Source of the DNA: Bacillota bacterium
Lineage (GTDB): Bacteria; Bacillota; UBA4882; UBA8346
NCBI GenBank assembly: GCA_023435225.1
Contig: JAEYRX010000039.1
Coordinates: 1 to 64,000, forward strand
DNA length: 64,000 nucleotides
Reading direction: 5' to 3'
Position numbers and translations under genes: made by a program. Positions 1 through 8,421 of this stretch are shown here, piece by piece; the first letter of the stretch is position 1; each line of letters opens with the position of its first letter. The notes beneath the pieces were generated by a model. It had not been told where the DNA came from, searched no databases, and was given only the letters and a program-made list of their open reading frames with translations.

Positions 1-1
1 T

Positions 2-100
2 TGCAGTAAAGTCATATCAATTAAAATTAACTTTTGAAAACATCGAAAGCTTTAACGATTTTTTCAAAAGTTGATACCTTAAATTATTGATTTTACTGCA
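2..100. repeat. Imperfect 99-bp palindrome upstream of the GH20 gene
   Basis: The outer arms (2-14 and 88-100) match over 13 bases with one mismatch and begin TGCAGTAAA. Inner arms AACTTTTGAAAA (29-40) and its complement (61-72) are perfect, and the centre is AAAGCTTT. The whole block can fold into one long hairpin. Its size and structure resemble a small non-autonomous mobile element, but no second copy was seen in the window and no target duplication can be judged at the window edge. Confidence 0.6.
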
Positions 101-154
101 TTAAAATTAAAGTGCGAAAGTTGTATAAATGATTTTTGAAAGGAAGTTTAAGCT

Positions 155-1741
155 ATGAGTAAGTTTGGTAAAATCGTTTCAATTGCTTTGTTAACCCTCT
201 TTTCCATAAGTATGAGCAATCACTATGTCGAGACTGGTTTAGTTAAAAGTTCTGATGATGAAAACTCCGCTATCTTAAATATAATACCGAAGCCGGTCTT
301 TGCCGAACCTACCGGTGAACGTTTTTTTTTATTACGTACTACTAAGATTTATGTATATCCAGGAACTGCTGAATTAATTGATATTGGCAGGTATTTAGCG
401 GATAGGCTTAATCCGGTTACCGGATTTGAGATTGTGGTGCTAGTATCCGCTAAACCGCCTACTAATGGTAATATTTATTTAACTATAGTAAACGACGATT
501 TAGACTTAGGTGAAGAAGGCTACCAATTAACAGTTACTAAAGAATTAATAACATTAAATGCTTATAAACCAGCCGGTCTATTCAGAGGAATCCAGACTAT
601 CCGGCAACTGTTGCCACCTGCTATCGAAAAACCAACTTTACAATCAATTTCCTGGGAGATGGCCACCGGAATAATCCGGGATTATCCCCGCTTCGTCTGG
701 CGTGGCGCTATGCTGGATGTGGCCCGGCATTTTTTTAGTGTGGAGGAGATTAAGCGGTTTATCGACAAGATGGCTTATTATAAAATGAACCGGTTTCATC
801 TCCACTTAACGGATGATCAGGGTTGGCGGATTGCCGTCAATTCCTGGCCAAATCTCGCTATTTATGGTGGCAGCACTCAGGTTGGGGGAGGTAGCGGAGG
901 ATTCTATACTCAAGAACAATATTCCGGGATAGTGGCTTATGCTCAAGCTAGGTATATCACAGTGATTCCTGAGATTGACCTCCCGGGGCATACTAATGCG
1001 GCGTTGGCTTCATATGCATCTCTTAATGTTAATAATCAAGCTCCGCCGCTTTATACCGGGATTAAAACCGGTTTTACCTCTTTAATCATAAATAAAGCAA
1101 TCACCAATCATTTTGTGGAAGACGTGATTAAGGAAATAGCAGCCTTAACTCCTGGACCATATCTTCATATTGGTGGAGACGAAGTTTCGACTGTTCCCAA
1201 GGCGGATTACGCAAAATTTATTGAGCGGGTCCAAAAAATTGTCCAATTTTATGGAAAGCAAATGATAGGTTGGGATGAGATTGCTACTAGTAAGCTTGAT
1301 GATTCTACTATAGTGCAACATTGGAATAGTGCAACTTTGGCGGCTAAAGCGGTAAAAAAGGCTGCTAAAATCATTATGTCGCCGGCTTCCAAAGCTTATT
1401 TGGATATGAAGTATGACGAGAGAACGCCTTTAGGGCAAAAATGGGCGGGATATCTTAGTGTTTCAAAATCTTATAACTGGGATCCGGCATTGGAAGTGAA
1501 CGGTGTAACTGAAAATGATATATTGGGAGTAGAAGCGCCTCTTTGGACTGAGAAAATAATTACTTATAAAGATATTGAATATATGGTCTTTCCCCGGTTA
1601 ATCGGAATTGCTGAAATTGGTTGGTCCCCGGCTGCCGATAGAAATTGGGATGATTATCGCAGAAGATTGGGAATTCATGGGTTGAGGCTTGATGCTATGG
1701 GAGTTAACTTTTTTCGTTCACAGGAAGTACCGTGGGAGTAA
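155..1741 (+). CDS. Secreted beta-N-acetylhexosaminidase (glycoside hydrolase family 20)
   Basis: This is predicted to remove terminal N-acetylglucosamine or N-acetylgalactosamine residues from glycans outside the cytoplasm, possibly from peptidoglycan fragments or chitin-type polymers. The 528-residue protein starts with a hydrophobic N-terminus that looks like a signal peptide. A GH20b-type N-terminal domain follows at about residues 40-175 and the catalytic barrel runs from about 178. Family signatures are WRGAMLDVARHF (about 182), HLHLTDDQGW (about 214) and HIGGDEV, whose Asp-Glu pair (about 342-343) is the substrate-assisted catalytic pair of GH20. An AAGGAAG ribosome site precedes the ATG. 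The next gene is a secreted cell-wall amidase, which suggests a wall-degradation or recycling role. Substrate is not determined by the sequence. Confidence 0.93.
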   Translation: MSKFGKIVSIALLTLFSISMSNHYVETGLVKSSDDENSAILNIIPKPVFAEPTGERFFLLRTTKIYVYPGTAELIDIGRYLADRLNPVTGFEIVVLVSAKPPTNGNIYLTIVNDDLDLGEEGYQLTVTKELITLNAYKPAGLFRGIQTIRQLLPPAIEKPTLQSISWEMATGIIRDYPRFVWRGAMLDVARHFFSVEEIKRFIDKMAYYKMNRFHLHLTDDQGWRIAVNSWPNLAIYGGSTQVGGGSGGFYTQEQYSGIVAYAQARYITVIPEIDLPGHTNAALASYASLNVNNQAPPLYTGIKTGFTSLIINKAITNHFVEDVIKEIAALTPGPYLHIGGDEVSTVPKADYAKFIERVQKIVQFYGKQMIGWDEIATSKLDDSTIVQHWNSATLAAKAVKKAAKIIMSPASKAYLDMKYDERTPLGQKWAGYLSVSKSYNWDPALEVNGVTENDILGVEAPLWTEKIITYKDIEYMVFPRLIGIAEIGWSPAADRNWDDYRRRLGIHGLRLDAMGVNFFRSQEVPWE

Positions 1742-1854
1742 AGATAAATTAAGCCGGTTATCGTATAGTTTCCGAATTAATTATGTTCTTCCAATTAATA
1801 CTTACAAATATTGTCGTAAAACCCCTATTAATAGATGAAGATACAGTTTATACT

Positions 1855-1869
1855 ATTGTTAGTAACAAT
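1855..1869. promoter_or_regulatory. 15-bp perfect palindrome upstream of the amidase gene
   Basis: ATTGTTA-G-TAACAAT lies about 85 bases before the amidase start. Its size and symmetry suit a dimeric repressor operator, but no regulator is identified and it may be chance in AT-rich DNA. Confidence 0.3.
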
Positions 1870-1951
1870 TTAATTTATATTTAAAATAGAATAAAAGCTG
1901 GTACCAATATCATCATTTTGTTTTATTACTATTAAAAAAGAGGTTTAACTG

Positions 1952-3775
1952 ATGAAACATTTTATGATTTTAATATTAATATTAATTTTTAGTATTAGTA
2001 CATTATTGGCGGAAACAGCGGATAAAAATGTATCAACAGTAAACAAGGACTTTTCACAAACTAACCAAATCCGGATTGTACAACCGGCTGAAAATGCACA
2101 TTTACCTGCTGTTTCAGCTACTTTTGTTATTGGATCGGTTCCGCCAAATGGAAAACTTAAAATAAACGGTAATCCTGTACCGGTTCATCCGGGAGGGGGC
2201 TTTTTAACTATGGTCAATTTGACTCCCGGTAATTTTCAGATCAAAGCTGAATTAATATTAGATAGTGTTTCTTATAATTTGACTCGCACGGTGATAGTTA
2301 GTGAGCCCGAAAAACCGGCTCCGGTATCGCCATTGACCATTGAGTGCGTAAAACCAAGCCAAGACAAAGAGTTACATCCGGGAGAAGATATTGAGGTTTT
2401 CTGCAAGGGAAGTCCCGGTATGAAGGCTTTCTTTAAAGTAAAAGGGGTACGTGGGGAATTTCCAATGGTAGAATCGGTGACTACCCCAGGTAATTACATG
2501 GGAGTCTATCGAATCGGGAATAGGGACCGGCTGAAAAGTTCTAAAATCAAGGTAACTTTAGAAAATGACAAACACCAAAAAGAATCCCGGGAATCTGATG
2601 GTACAATTTCACTATTCCCCAATAATTGGCCGATGATGGTTCAAGTGGCGGAACCAAATGTAATTTTACGGGCGGGACCGGCATTAGCTCCGGGAGATAA
2701 AGCGGGCTATGTAATGTTTCCACCGGAAGGTACTCTTTTACAGGTGACAGGGAGAATAGGGGATGAATACCGGATACGGTTAACCAAAAATAAAACGGTC
2801 TGGGTAAGCTCTAGCCAGATTAAGCCGCTTCCGGCAGGCGCTCTTCCGGCGCGTGTTGTAGTTGGTACAATTTCAACTGTCTCTAATGATAATTCCGTTA
2901 AAATATATTTGCCATTAAACCGGAAAATTCCGTTTAAAATAGATTCTGATATTGATGGGAAATATATTGATATATCCTTATTCGGAGCTTTTTCCAATAC
3001 GGATTGGATTAATAATCCGGCTATAGGTATTATTAAAAATGTCAGTTGGTTTCAGGATGACGAAGAAACATACAGATTGCGGGTAGATACAATGTCTAAT
3101 AGTTGGTGGGGGTATGATGCGCGTTATGAAGGCAATACATTAGTATTGGAATTGCGAACCCCTCCACCGGTTGCAGCTGGAAGTTCATCTCTAGCAGGAC
3201 TTACCATCGTTCTTGATGCCGGTCATGGAGTTGAGGGTGGAGCCACAGGGCCAACCGGTTATCATGAAGGGGAGGCCAATCTTGCTCAAGTACTTGTACT
3301 CAAAAATAAACTATTGGCCAAAGGCGCTAAAGTAATCTTAACAAGAGAAGGAAATGATGATATTCCCTTAAATGAAAGACCTAAAATCGCTTGGCAAAAA
3401 AGGGCTGATATCTTAATAAGCATTCATAATAATGCGCTTGGATATGGCGGTAATCCATTAATTAGGCATGGTTTTGGCGTTTATTATTTTACGCCTATGA
3501 GTTTACCGCTGGCCAGAGAGATTCATGATGGCTATATTAAGAGGTTTTCATCCGGCGGAGAATACAATTTGCCTGATGATGGATTATTTTATGGAAATCT
3601 GGCGTTGACTCGTTCTCACCAAATGCCATGCGTCCTAATAGAATCGGCTTATATGATTGTCCCCGCAGAAGAGGCGTATCTAAAAACTGATGGTTTTCGA
3701 TCAGCTTGCGCTGATGCCATAATCAGTGGGTTGGAACGTTATGCCGGCAGTATGCGCCGGATTATCGCCAAGTAG
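1952..3775 (+). CDS. Secreted N-acetylmuramoyl-L-alanine amidase (Amidase_3) with SH3-like domain
   Basis: This zinc-dependent amidase would cleave the bond between muramic acid and the stem peptide of peptidoglycan. The 607-residue protein has a signal peptide (about 1-20), a beta-rich region, an SH3-like segment (about 230-295, MVQVAEPNVILRAGP onward), an AMIN-like segment (about 300-400) and a C-terminal Amidase_3 domain from about 415. Zinc ligand motifs are DAGHG (about 418), the Glu of HEGEANL and the His of SIHNNA; VLIESAY supplies the catalytic Glu. The layout resembles the AmiC/CwlD group of Firmicutes. A strong hairpin terminator follows directly, closing a GH20-amidase unit. Exact role (division, sporulation or turnover) is not resolved. 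Confidence 0.92.
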   Translation: MKHFMILILILIFSISTLLAETADKNVSTVNKDFSQTNQIRIVQPAENAHLPAVSATFVIGSVPPNGKLKINGNPVPVHPGGGFLTMVNLTPGNFQIKAELILDSVSYNLTRTVIVSEPEKPAPVSPLTIECVKPSQDKELHPGEDIEVFCKGSPGMKAFFKVKGVRGEFPMVESVTTPGNYMGVYRIGNRDRLKSSKIKVTLENDKHQKESRESDGTISLFPNNWPMMVQVAEPNVILRAGPALAPGDKAGYVMFPPEGTLLQVTGRIGDEYRIRLTKNKTVWVSSSQIKPLPAGALPARVVVGTISTVSNDNSVKIYLPLNRKIPFKIDSDIDGKYIDISLFGAFSNTDWINNPAIGIIKNVSWFQDDEETYRLRVDTMSNSWWGYDARYEGNTLVLELRTPPPVAAGSSSLAGLTIVLDAGHGVEGGATGPTGYHEGEANLAQVLVLKNKLLAKGAKVILTREGNDDIPLNERPKIAWQKRADILISIHNNALGYGGNPLIRHGFGVYYFTPMSLPLAREIHDGYIKRFSSGGEYNLPDDGLFYGNLALTRSHQMPCVLIESAYMIVPAEEAYLKTDGFRSACADAIISGLERYAGSMRRIIAK

Positions 3776-3804
3776 AGAAAATCTTTGTTAATAATAATAA
3801 TAAA

Positions 3805-3835
3805 AGACCAAGAACTGTTTTCTTGGTCTCTTTTT
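3805..3835 (+). terminator. Rho-independent terminator after the amidase gene
   Basis: A perfect 9-bp stem AGACCAAGA/TCTTGGTCT with a 7-base loop is followed by a T-rich run. Confidence 0.88.
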
Positions 3836-4065
3836 ATCAGCAAAAAATAGAGAAACAAAAAGCATTTAAGTAAAAATATTATTATTATTGAGCTAATTTA
3901 AATTAACAGGCTCAAATCAAAAATATTGGATTTGTAAAATTATCAGGATTTTAGTATTATTTAAGTTACGACAAATTTCAATTTAACAAAAACCCAAATT
4001 TACTATAACATAAAAGAAATAAAAAGTCAATATTTTTAACATCGAAGTAAGGAGGATTCAACCAA

Positions 4066-5148
4066 GTGGCGAAAGTTCAGGGAATAGGAGATAGTGATAA
4101 AAAAGCTATAGATATACGGGATAATATAGGGAATAGCACAGCTGTGTTTCCTGAAATTCCGGAAGAGATTGATTTAGAAGAACCAACTCCGGAAATAGAG
4201 GGAATTACTGATCGTAATACCGAGGATACTTTCTCCGATCCTGAATCCAAGGATTTTGAAACTTCCGATACTTTTGTTTCGGATAAAGATGTTGAGCTGG
4301 ATTTATCTATACCTGACGGTGTAGCTCTTGATGATCCGGTTCGCTTGTACCTCAAAGAAATAGGCAGAGTATCATTATTAAGACCGGAGGAAGAGGTTAA
4401 TTTGGCTAAGCGAGTGGTGGAAAACGACGAAGCCGCCAAGAGGGATTTGGCTGAAGCAAATTTACGGCTGGTGGTTAGTATTGCCAGACGTTATATCGGT
4501 CGTGGGATGCCCCTTTTAGACCTAATTCAAGAAGGTAATCTGGGTTTAATCAAAGCAGTGGAGAAATTCGATTATCTTAAAGGTTACAAATTCAGTACCT
4601 ATGCAACCTGGTGGATCCGTCAGGCCATTTCCAGAGCAATTGCCGATCAAGCCCGCACCATAAGAATCCCCGTGCATATGGTAGAGACTATCAATAAATT
4701 GAACCGAGTATCCCGTCAACTGGTACAAAAACTTGGTAGGGAACCGGCTCCTCAAGAGATAGCATTGGAAATGAAAATTGATCTGGAGAAAGTAAGGGAA
4801 ATAATTAAAATAGCTCAAGAACCGGTTTCACTTGAAACTCCCATTGGCGAAGAGGAAGATAGCCACCTGGGTGATTTTGTCGAAGACCGGGATGCGCTAG
4901 CGCCGGCTGAAGCAGCTTCGGCTAAGCTACTTAAGGAAAAATTGGCTGAAGTTTTAGATACTATGACTGAGCGGGAACGAAAAGTATTATCTTTGCGCTT
5001 TGGCTTGGAAGATGGAAAACCCCATACTCTGGAAGAGGTTGGGCAGCATTTTAAAGTTACCAGAGAAAGAATTCGCCAGATCGAGGCTAAAGCTCTTAGG
5101 AAACTTCGGCATCCTAGCAGAAGCAAACAGTTAAAGGGGTTTATATAA
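4066..5148 (+). CDS. rpoD: Primary RNA polymerase sigma factor (sigma-70/SigA)
   Basis: This is the housekeeping sigma factor that directs RNA polymerase to -10/-35 promoters. It starts at GTG, ten bases after a GGAGG site. In 360 residues it shows region 1.2 (DDPVRLYLKEIGRVSLL, about 93-110), region 2 with DLIQEGNLGLIKAVEKFDY and YATWWIRQAI (about 125-200), region 3, and region 4 with the helix-turn-helix VTRERIRQIEAKALRKLRHP (about 330-352). The first 90 residues are acidic and low complexity, and I do not see the usual region 1.1 helices. No dnaG lies upstream, although dnaG-rpoD is the common order in Firmicutes. The region 2 and 4 signatures are those of a group 1 sigma factor; a group 2 paralogue is less likely. 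Confidence 0.93.
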   Translation: MAKVQGIGDSDKKAIDIRDNIGNSTAVFPEIPEEIDLEEPTPEIEGITDRNTEDTFSDPESKDFETSDTFVSDKDVELDLSIPDGVALDDPVRLYLKEIGRVSLLRPEEEVNLAKRVVENDEAAKRDLAEANLRLVVSIARRYIGRGMPLLDLIQEGNLGLIKAVEKFDYLKGYKFSTYATWWIRQAISRAIADQARTIRIPVHMVETINKLNRVSRQLVQKLGREPAPQEIALEMKIDLEKVREIIKIAQEPVSLETPIGEEEDSHLGDFVEDRDALAPAEAASAKLLKEKLAEVLDTMTERERKVLSLRFGLEDGKPHTLEEVGQHFKVTRERIRQIEAKALRKLRHPSRSKQLKGFI

Positions 5149-5183
5149 AGGAAGAGCATCATTCCAATACATTTCTAAGAAAT

Positions 5184-5213
5184 GAGACACAGAAATACTC
5201 TGTGTCTCTGTGC
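5184..5213. repeat. CACAGAG-type hairpin between convergent genes
   Basis: GAGACACAGA and TCTGTGTCTC form a perfect 10-bp stem with a 5-base loop between the convergent rpoD and phosphohexomutase genes. It has no T-run on either side. It carries the same words as other intergenic repeats in this window (12.5, 13.2, 19.2, 38.9, 41.0 and 52.6 kb) and may act as a bidirectional terminator. Confidence 0.65.
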
Positions 5214-5236
5214 CTTTATGGCAAATTGTTTTAGTA

Positions 5237-6583
5237 TTACTTCACTAACTGATCTAATTCCGCCCTTACTTCCGCCTGAATATCAGCCAATGCCGCCTCC
5301 GAATCGGCTTCAAACCTCATTACCAATATTGGTTGGGTATTCGAGGCCCGGACTAGTCCCCAACCATGAGGGAAAATTATGCGGGCACCATCAATATCAA
5401 TTACTTGGTATTTTTCCTTAAATTTTTTAATTAGCATTTTAACCAAGCCAAACTTTTTTTCATCAGGACAATCGAAACGGATCTCCGGGGTAGAGATAGT
5501 TTTGGGTAATTGGTCAACCATTTCGCATAGTGTTTGTTCTGATTGTGATAAAATCTCCAATAATCTGGCTCCGGCATATACGGCATCATCATAACCAAAA
5601 TAACGATCGGCAAAGAAAAGATGGCCACTCATCTCCCCGGCCAAGAGAGCGCCTTCCTCTTTCATCTTAGCTTTAATGAGTGAATGACCTACTTTCCACA
5701 TTATCGGATTGCCACCCATCGCCTTAATACTGTCATACATTGATTGCGAACATTTTACTTCACCGATTATTTTAGCCCCAGGGCTTTGTTTGATAATAAC
5801 CCGGCTGTAAATAATCATTAACTGGTCACCCCAAAGAATACGCCCCTGAGCGTCGATAACTCCAAGCCGATCGGCGTCACCGTCAAGGGAGATGCCAAGA
5901 TCAGCTTTGGTTTCTTTAACTTTGGCGGTCAATGCTTTTAAACTTTCGGGCAAAGTAGGATCAGGATGATGGTTTGGGAAATTTCCGTCCGGTTCCGAAA
6001 AAAGGTCGATTACTTCCCAGCCCAAGCTTTGATAAAGATGAATTGCGGTTAGGTTTCCGGTACCGTTCCCGGCGTCTACTACCACTTTAATTTTTTTTGG
6101 ACCAGGTTTAATTATGGTTCTTAAGTAATCGACATAATCGGGGATAAGAGCTTTTGCGGTTAACTTACCTTCTCCGGCCCGGTAATCTTTAGTTTCCATA
6201 ATCCGGCGTATCTCCTGAATATCCCGACCGTGAATAGTAGACTTGCCTAAGCAGATTTTAAAACCATTTTCATTAGGCGGGTTATGACTACCGGTAATCA
6301 TAATTCCCCCATCAATTGGGAGGTTAAATAGAGAGTAGTAAACCAGCGGAGTCGGTCCCATACCCAGGTCAATTACATTAATCCCCGAACTTGTTAAACC
6401 AAGTGCCAGTAATTCTTTAAACCGGGGTGAACTAAGACGGGAGTCATAACCTATGCTAATAGTTTCTACTCCATGTCGGTAATAAAAAGTAGCTACAGCT
6501 TTACCGAGTTCCTGTACAAATTCCTCAGTTAAATCCGTTCCGACAACTCCCCGGATATCATTTTGCCTAAAAGCGTGCGACAT
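5237..6583 (-). CDS. Phosphomannomutase/phosphoglucomutase (alpha-D-phosphohexomutase)
   Basis: This interconverts hexose 6-phosphate and hexose 1-phosphate and so feeds nucleotide-sugar synthesis for envelope glycans. The 448-residue protein has the four expected sites: the phosphoserine loop TGSHNPP (about 96-102), the metal loop DGDADR (about 232-237), the sugar-binding GEMSGH (about 317) and the C-terminal phosphate loop RASNTQP (about 417). The SHNPP loop and overall length fit the ManB/AlgC-type bifunctional group better than GlmM or phosphopentomutase. Its ATG is six bases after GGAGGT. It is alone on the reverse strand, convergent with rpoD. Sugar preference cannot be fixed from sequence alone. 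Confidence 0.92.
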   Translation of the reverse strand: MSHAFRQNDIRGVVGTDLTEEFVQELGKAVATFYYRHGVETISIGYDSRLSSPRFKELLALGLTSSGINVIDLGMGPTPLVYYSLFNLPIDGGIMITGSHNPPNENGFKICLGKSTIHGRDIQEIRRIMETKDYRAGEGKLTAKALIPDYVDYLRTIIKPGPKKIKVVVDAGNGTGNLTAIHLYQSLGWEVIDLFSEPDGNFPNHHPDPTLPESLKALTAKVKETKADLGISLDGDADRLGVIDAQGRILWGDQLMIIYSRVIIKQSPGAKIIGEVKCSQSMYDSIKAMGGNPIMWKVGHSLIKAKMKEEGALLAGEMSGHLFFADRYFGYDDAVYAGARLLEILSQSEQTLCEMVDQLPKTISTPEIRFDCPDEKKFGLVKMLIKKFKEKYQVIDIDGARIIFPHGWGLVRASNTQPILVMRFEADSEAALADIQAEVRAELDQLVK

Positions 6584-6985
6584 AGGTTACCTCCACTTGA
6601 AAAGTAGAAATCAGTAGTTTAGGTGCCAGGAGCCATTAATGTGAGTGAGGTTTTTATGGTTTTTTGGTGTTTAAATTACGGCGCTAGGAGAAATTCTCCT
6701 GGCTGCTGACTCCTGTCTCCTGATTACTTATTGACTTCAGACTTTCGAGTTATTTATAGAAACCAGTTAACCAAATTGTAAAAAAAAACGAACTCCTTTA
6801 TTCGGTGCTTTCTTTTCGACAATCATTCAAAAAACCCTTTCAAGTAATTGCGTTATTGGTAAAATTCATTTATAATTTAACAAATGATTTTTGAGTTGAC
6901 TTTTTTAGTTATCTCCTTTATTATTTTGAATTAATAATTTTTGAACAATTTAATGGTAGAATGGTAGAATGGTAGGGGTGTATAA
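6584..6985. other. 402-bp intergenic region with short-word inverted repeats
   Basis: No gene is supported here. The segment 6622-6750 holds inverted short-word repeats (CCAGGAGCC early, then CTAGGAGAAATTCTCCTGGC and repeated GACTCCTG/TCTCCTGA words). A possible aroA promoter follows at 6896-6924. Next to the aroA start is an 8-bp tandem repeat (ATGGTAGA, three copies, 6953-6975). Confidence 0.6.
6896..6924 (+). promoter_or_regulatory. Candidate sigma-A promoter for aroA
   Basis: TTGACT and TATTAT are separated by 17 bases, about 60 bases before the aroA start. It is close to consensus, but the region is AT-rich. Confidence 0.5.
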
Positions 6986-8272
6986 ATGTTATTACAAGTA
7001 AGTAAATCACCGATAGGTGGCCAAGTCAAAATCCCCGGTTCGAAGTCTCATACTATTAGGGCTTTATTTATTGCCAGTCTGGCTAAAGGGACTTCAATAA
7101 TCAACAACCCCCTCATCTCGAATGACGCACTTTCAGCAGTGGATGTTTGTAAGGCGTTGGGCGCAAAAATTGAGGCAACCGCCAATGGATACTCCGTTCA
7201 GGGTTTTAATGGAACTCCGCAAATACCGGAAGATGTTATTAATGTTGGCAACTCCGGGACTACTCTAAGGTTTGCTGTAATGACCGCCGCTTTATCTAAC
7301 GGATATTCCGTCTTTACTGGAGATTATCAAATACGTCGCCGCCCTCTAGGACCTTTGATTGAAGCTATCAATAACCTGGGTGCAATGGCTATATCAACCA
7401 GAAATAACGGAATGGCGCCGGTTCTAGTTAAAGGAAAAGCTAAAGGCGGGCGAACTGATCTTGATGCGGTAACTTCGCAATATTTATCTTCATTGTTAGT
7501 TAACACGCCACTATTAGAGAAAGACACTGAAATCAAAATACTCCGGTTAAATGAAGCGCCATATGTTGAAATGACATTGTGGTGGCTGGATAAACAGGGT
7601 ATCAGGTATCAAAACAACCATTTTAAAGAGTTTTCCATCAAGGGTGGTCAGTCCTATCAAGCTTTTAATATGGCTATACCGGGAGATTTTTCTTCGGCGA
7701 CTTTTTTTATGGCGCTGGCAGCAATCTCCGGTGGTGAGATAGCTATGGAAAACTTAGATATGAGTGACCCCCAAGGAGATAAAGTAGTTTTGTCACTATT
7801 AGAAAATATGGGCGCCAAAGTTAGAATAGAAGATAAATTAATACGAATTAAAGGGGAGCGTTTAATCGGCCGGGAGATCGATATGAATGCGATTCCGGAT
7901 GCTCTGCCGGCGATGGCGGTGGTTGGTTGTTTTGCCGCTGGAGAAACACGATTAGTTAATGTTCCGCAAGCTCGTCTTAAAGAAACCGATCGGATTCAAG
8001 TAATGTGTCAAGAATTAAAGAAAATGGGCGCTGATATTACTGAACTTCCGGATGGTTTGATTATTAAAGAAAGTAAGTTAAAAGAGGAAAGAGTTAGCGG
8101 ACACGATGATCATCGAGTTGTTATGGCATTAGCTATAGCCGGTTTAAATATCCAGGGAGAAACAATTATTGATAATGCTGAAGCCATGAATGTTACTTTT
8201 CCGGAGTTTCCGGTTTTAATAGAAAATTGCGGTGGGAAAATTAAACTATATGAAGACAATTGTAGTTATTAA
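6986..8272 (+). CDS. aroA: 3-phosphoshikimate 1-carboxyvinyltransferase (EPSP synthase)
   Basis: This joins shikimate 3-phosphate with phosphoenolpyruvate to give EPSP, the sixth step of the shikimate pathway. The 428-residue protein shows PGSKSHTIRA (about 18-27), the NSGTTLR PEP-binding motif (about 87), RRRPLGPL (about 115), and the late ETDRI and GHDDHR motifs (about 332 and 371). The length is normal. The ATG follows a TAGGGGTG ribosome site. It leads an aroA-aroC-aroB-aroQ cluster, although repeat-filled gaps of about 150 and 140 bases separate aroA, aroC and aroB. aroE and aroK are not in the window. Confidence 0.96.
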   Translation: MLLQVSKSPIGGQVKIPGSKSHTIRALFIASLAKGTSIINNPLISNDALSAVDVCKALGAKIEATANGYSVQGFNGTPQIPEDVINVGNSGTTLRFAVMTAALSNGYSVFTGDYQIRRRPLGPLIEAINNLGAMAISTRNNGMAPVLVKGKAKGGRTDLDAVTSQYLSSLLVNTPLLEKDTEIKILRLNEAPYVEMTLWWLDKQGIRYQNNHFKEFSIKGGQSYQAFNMAIPGDFSSATFFMALAAISGGEIAMENLDMSDPQGDKVVLSLLENMGAKVRIEDKLIRIKGERLIGREIDMNAIPDALPAMAVVGCFAAGETRLVNVPQARLKETDRIQVMCQELKKMGADITELPDGLIIKESKLKEERVSGHDDHRVVMALAIAGLNIQGETIIDNAEAMNVTFPEFPVLIENCGGKIKLYEDNCSY

Positions 8273-8379
8273 GGCGAGAGGCTAAAGGTCAAAGGTGAAA
8301 GTGAAAAGAAGTTAATATTGTTGGATTTGTATTAATACTGTTTTTTACTTTGACCTGTCGCCTCGCGCCTTTCGCCTGG
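8271..8379. repeat. Imperfect inverted repeat of AGGCGA/GGTCAAAGG words
   Basis: The left part carries AAGGCGAGAGGCTAAAGGTC and the right part TTTGACCTGTCGCCTCGCGCC. They are approximate reverse complements separated by about 35 bases. This belongs to the short-word intergenic repeat class also seen near 9.65, 11.3 and 20.1 kb. Confidence 0.6.
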
Positions 8380-8421
8380 TATAAAATTTTGTTTTTTAAT
8401 TACAAAGAGGAGTTGATTAGG

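Noticed and set aside
5182..5421. Forward reading frame at the 3' end of the phosphohexomutase gene
   Set aside because: It runs antisense to a well-supported gene and starts inside a hairpin repeat; its composition is not protein-like.
8350..8421. N-terminal extension of aroC
   Set aside because: The extra 24 codons translate a repeat sequence and do not resemble chorismate synthase; the ATG at 8422 has a good ribosome site.
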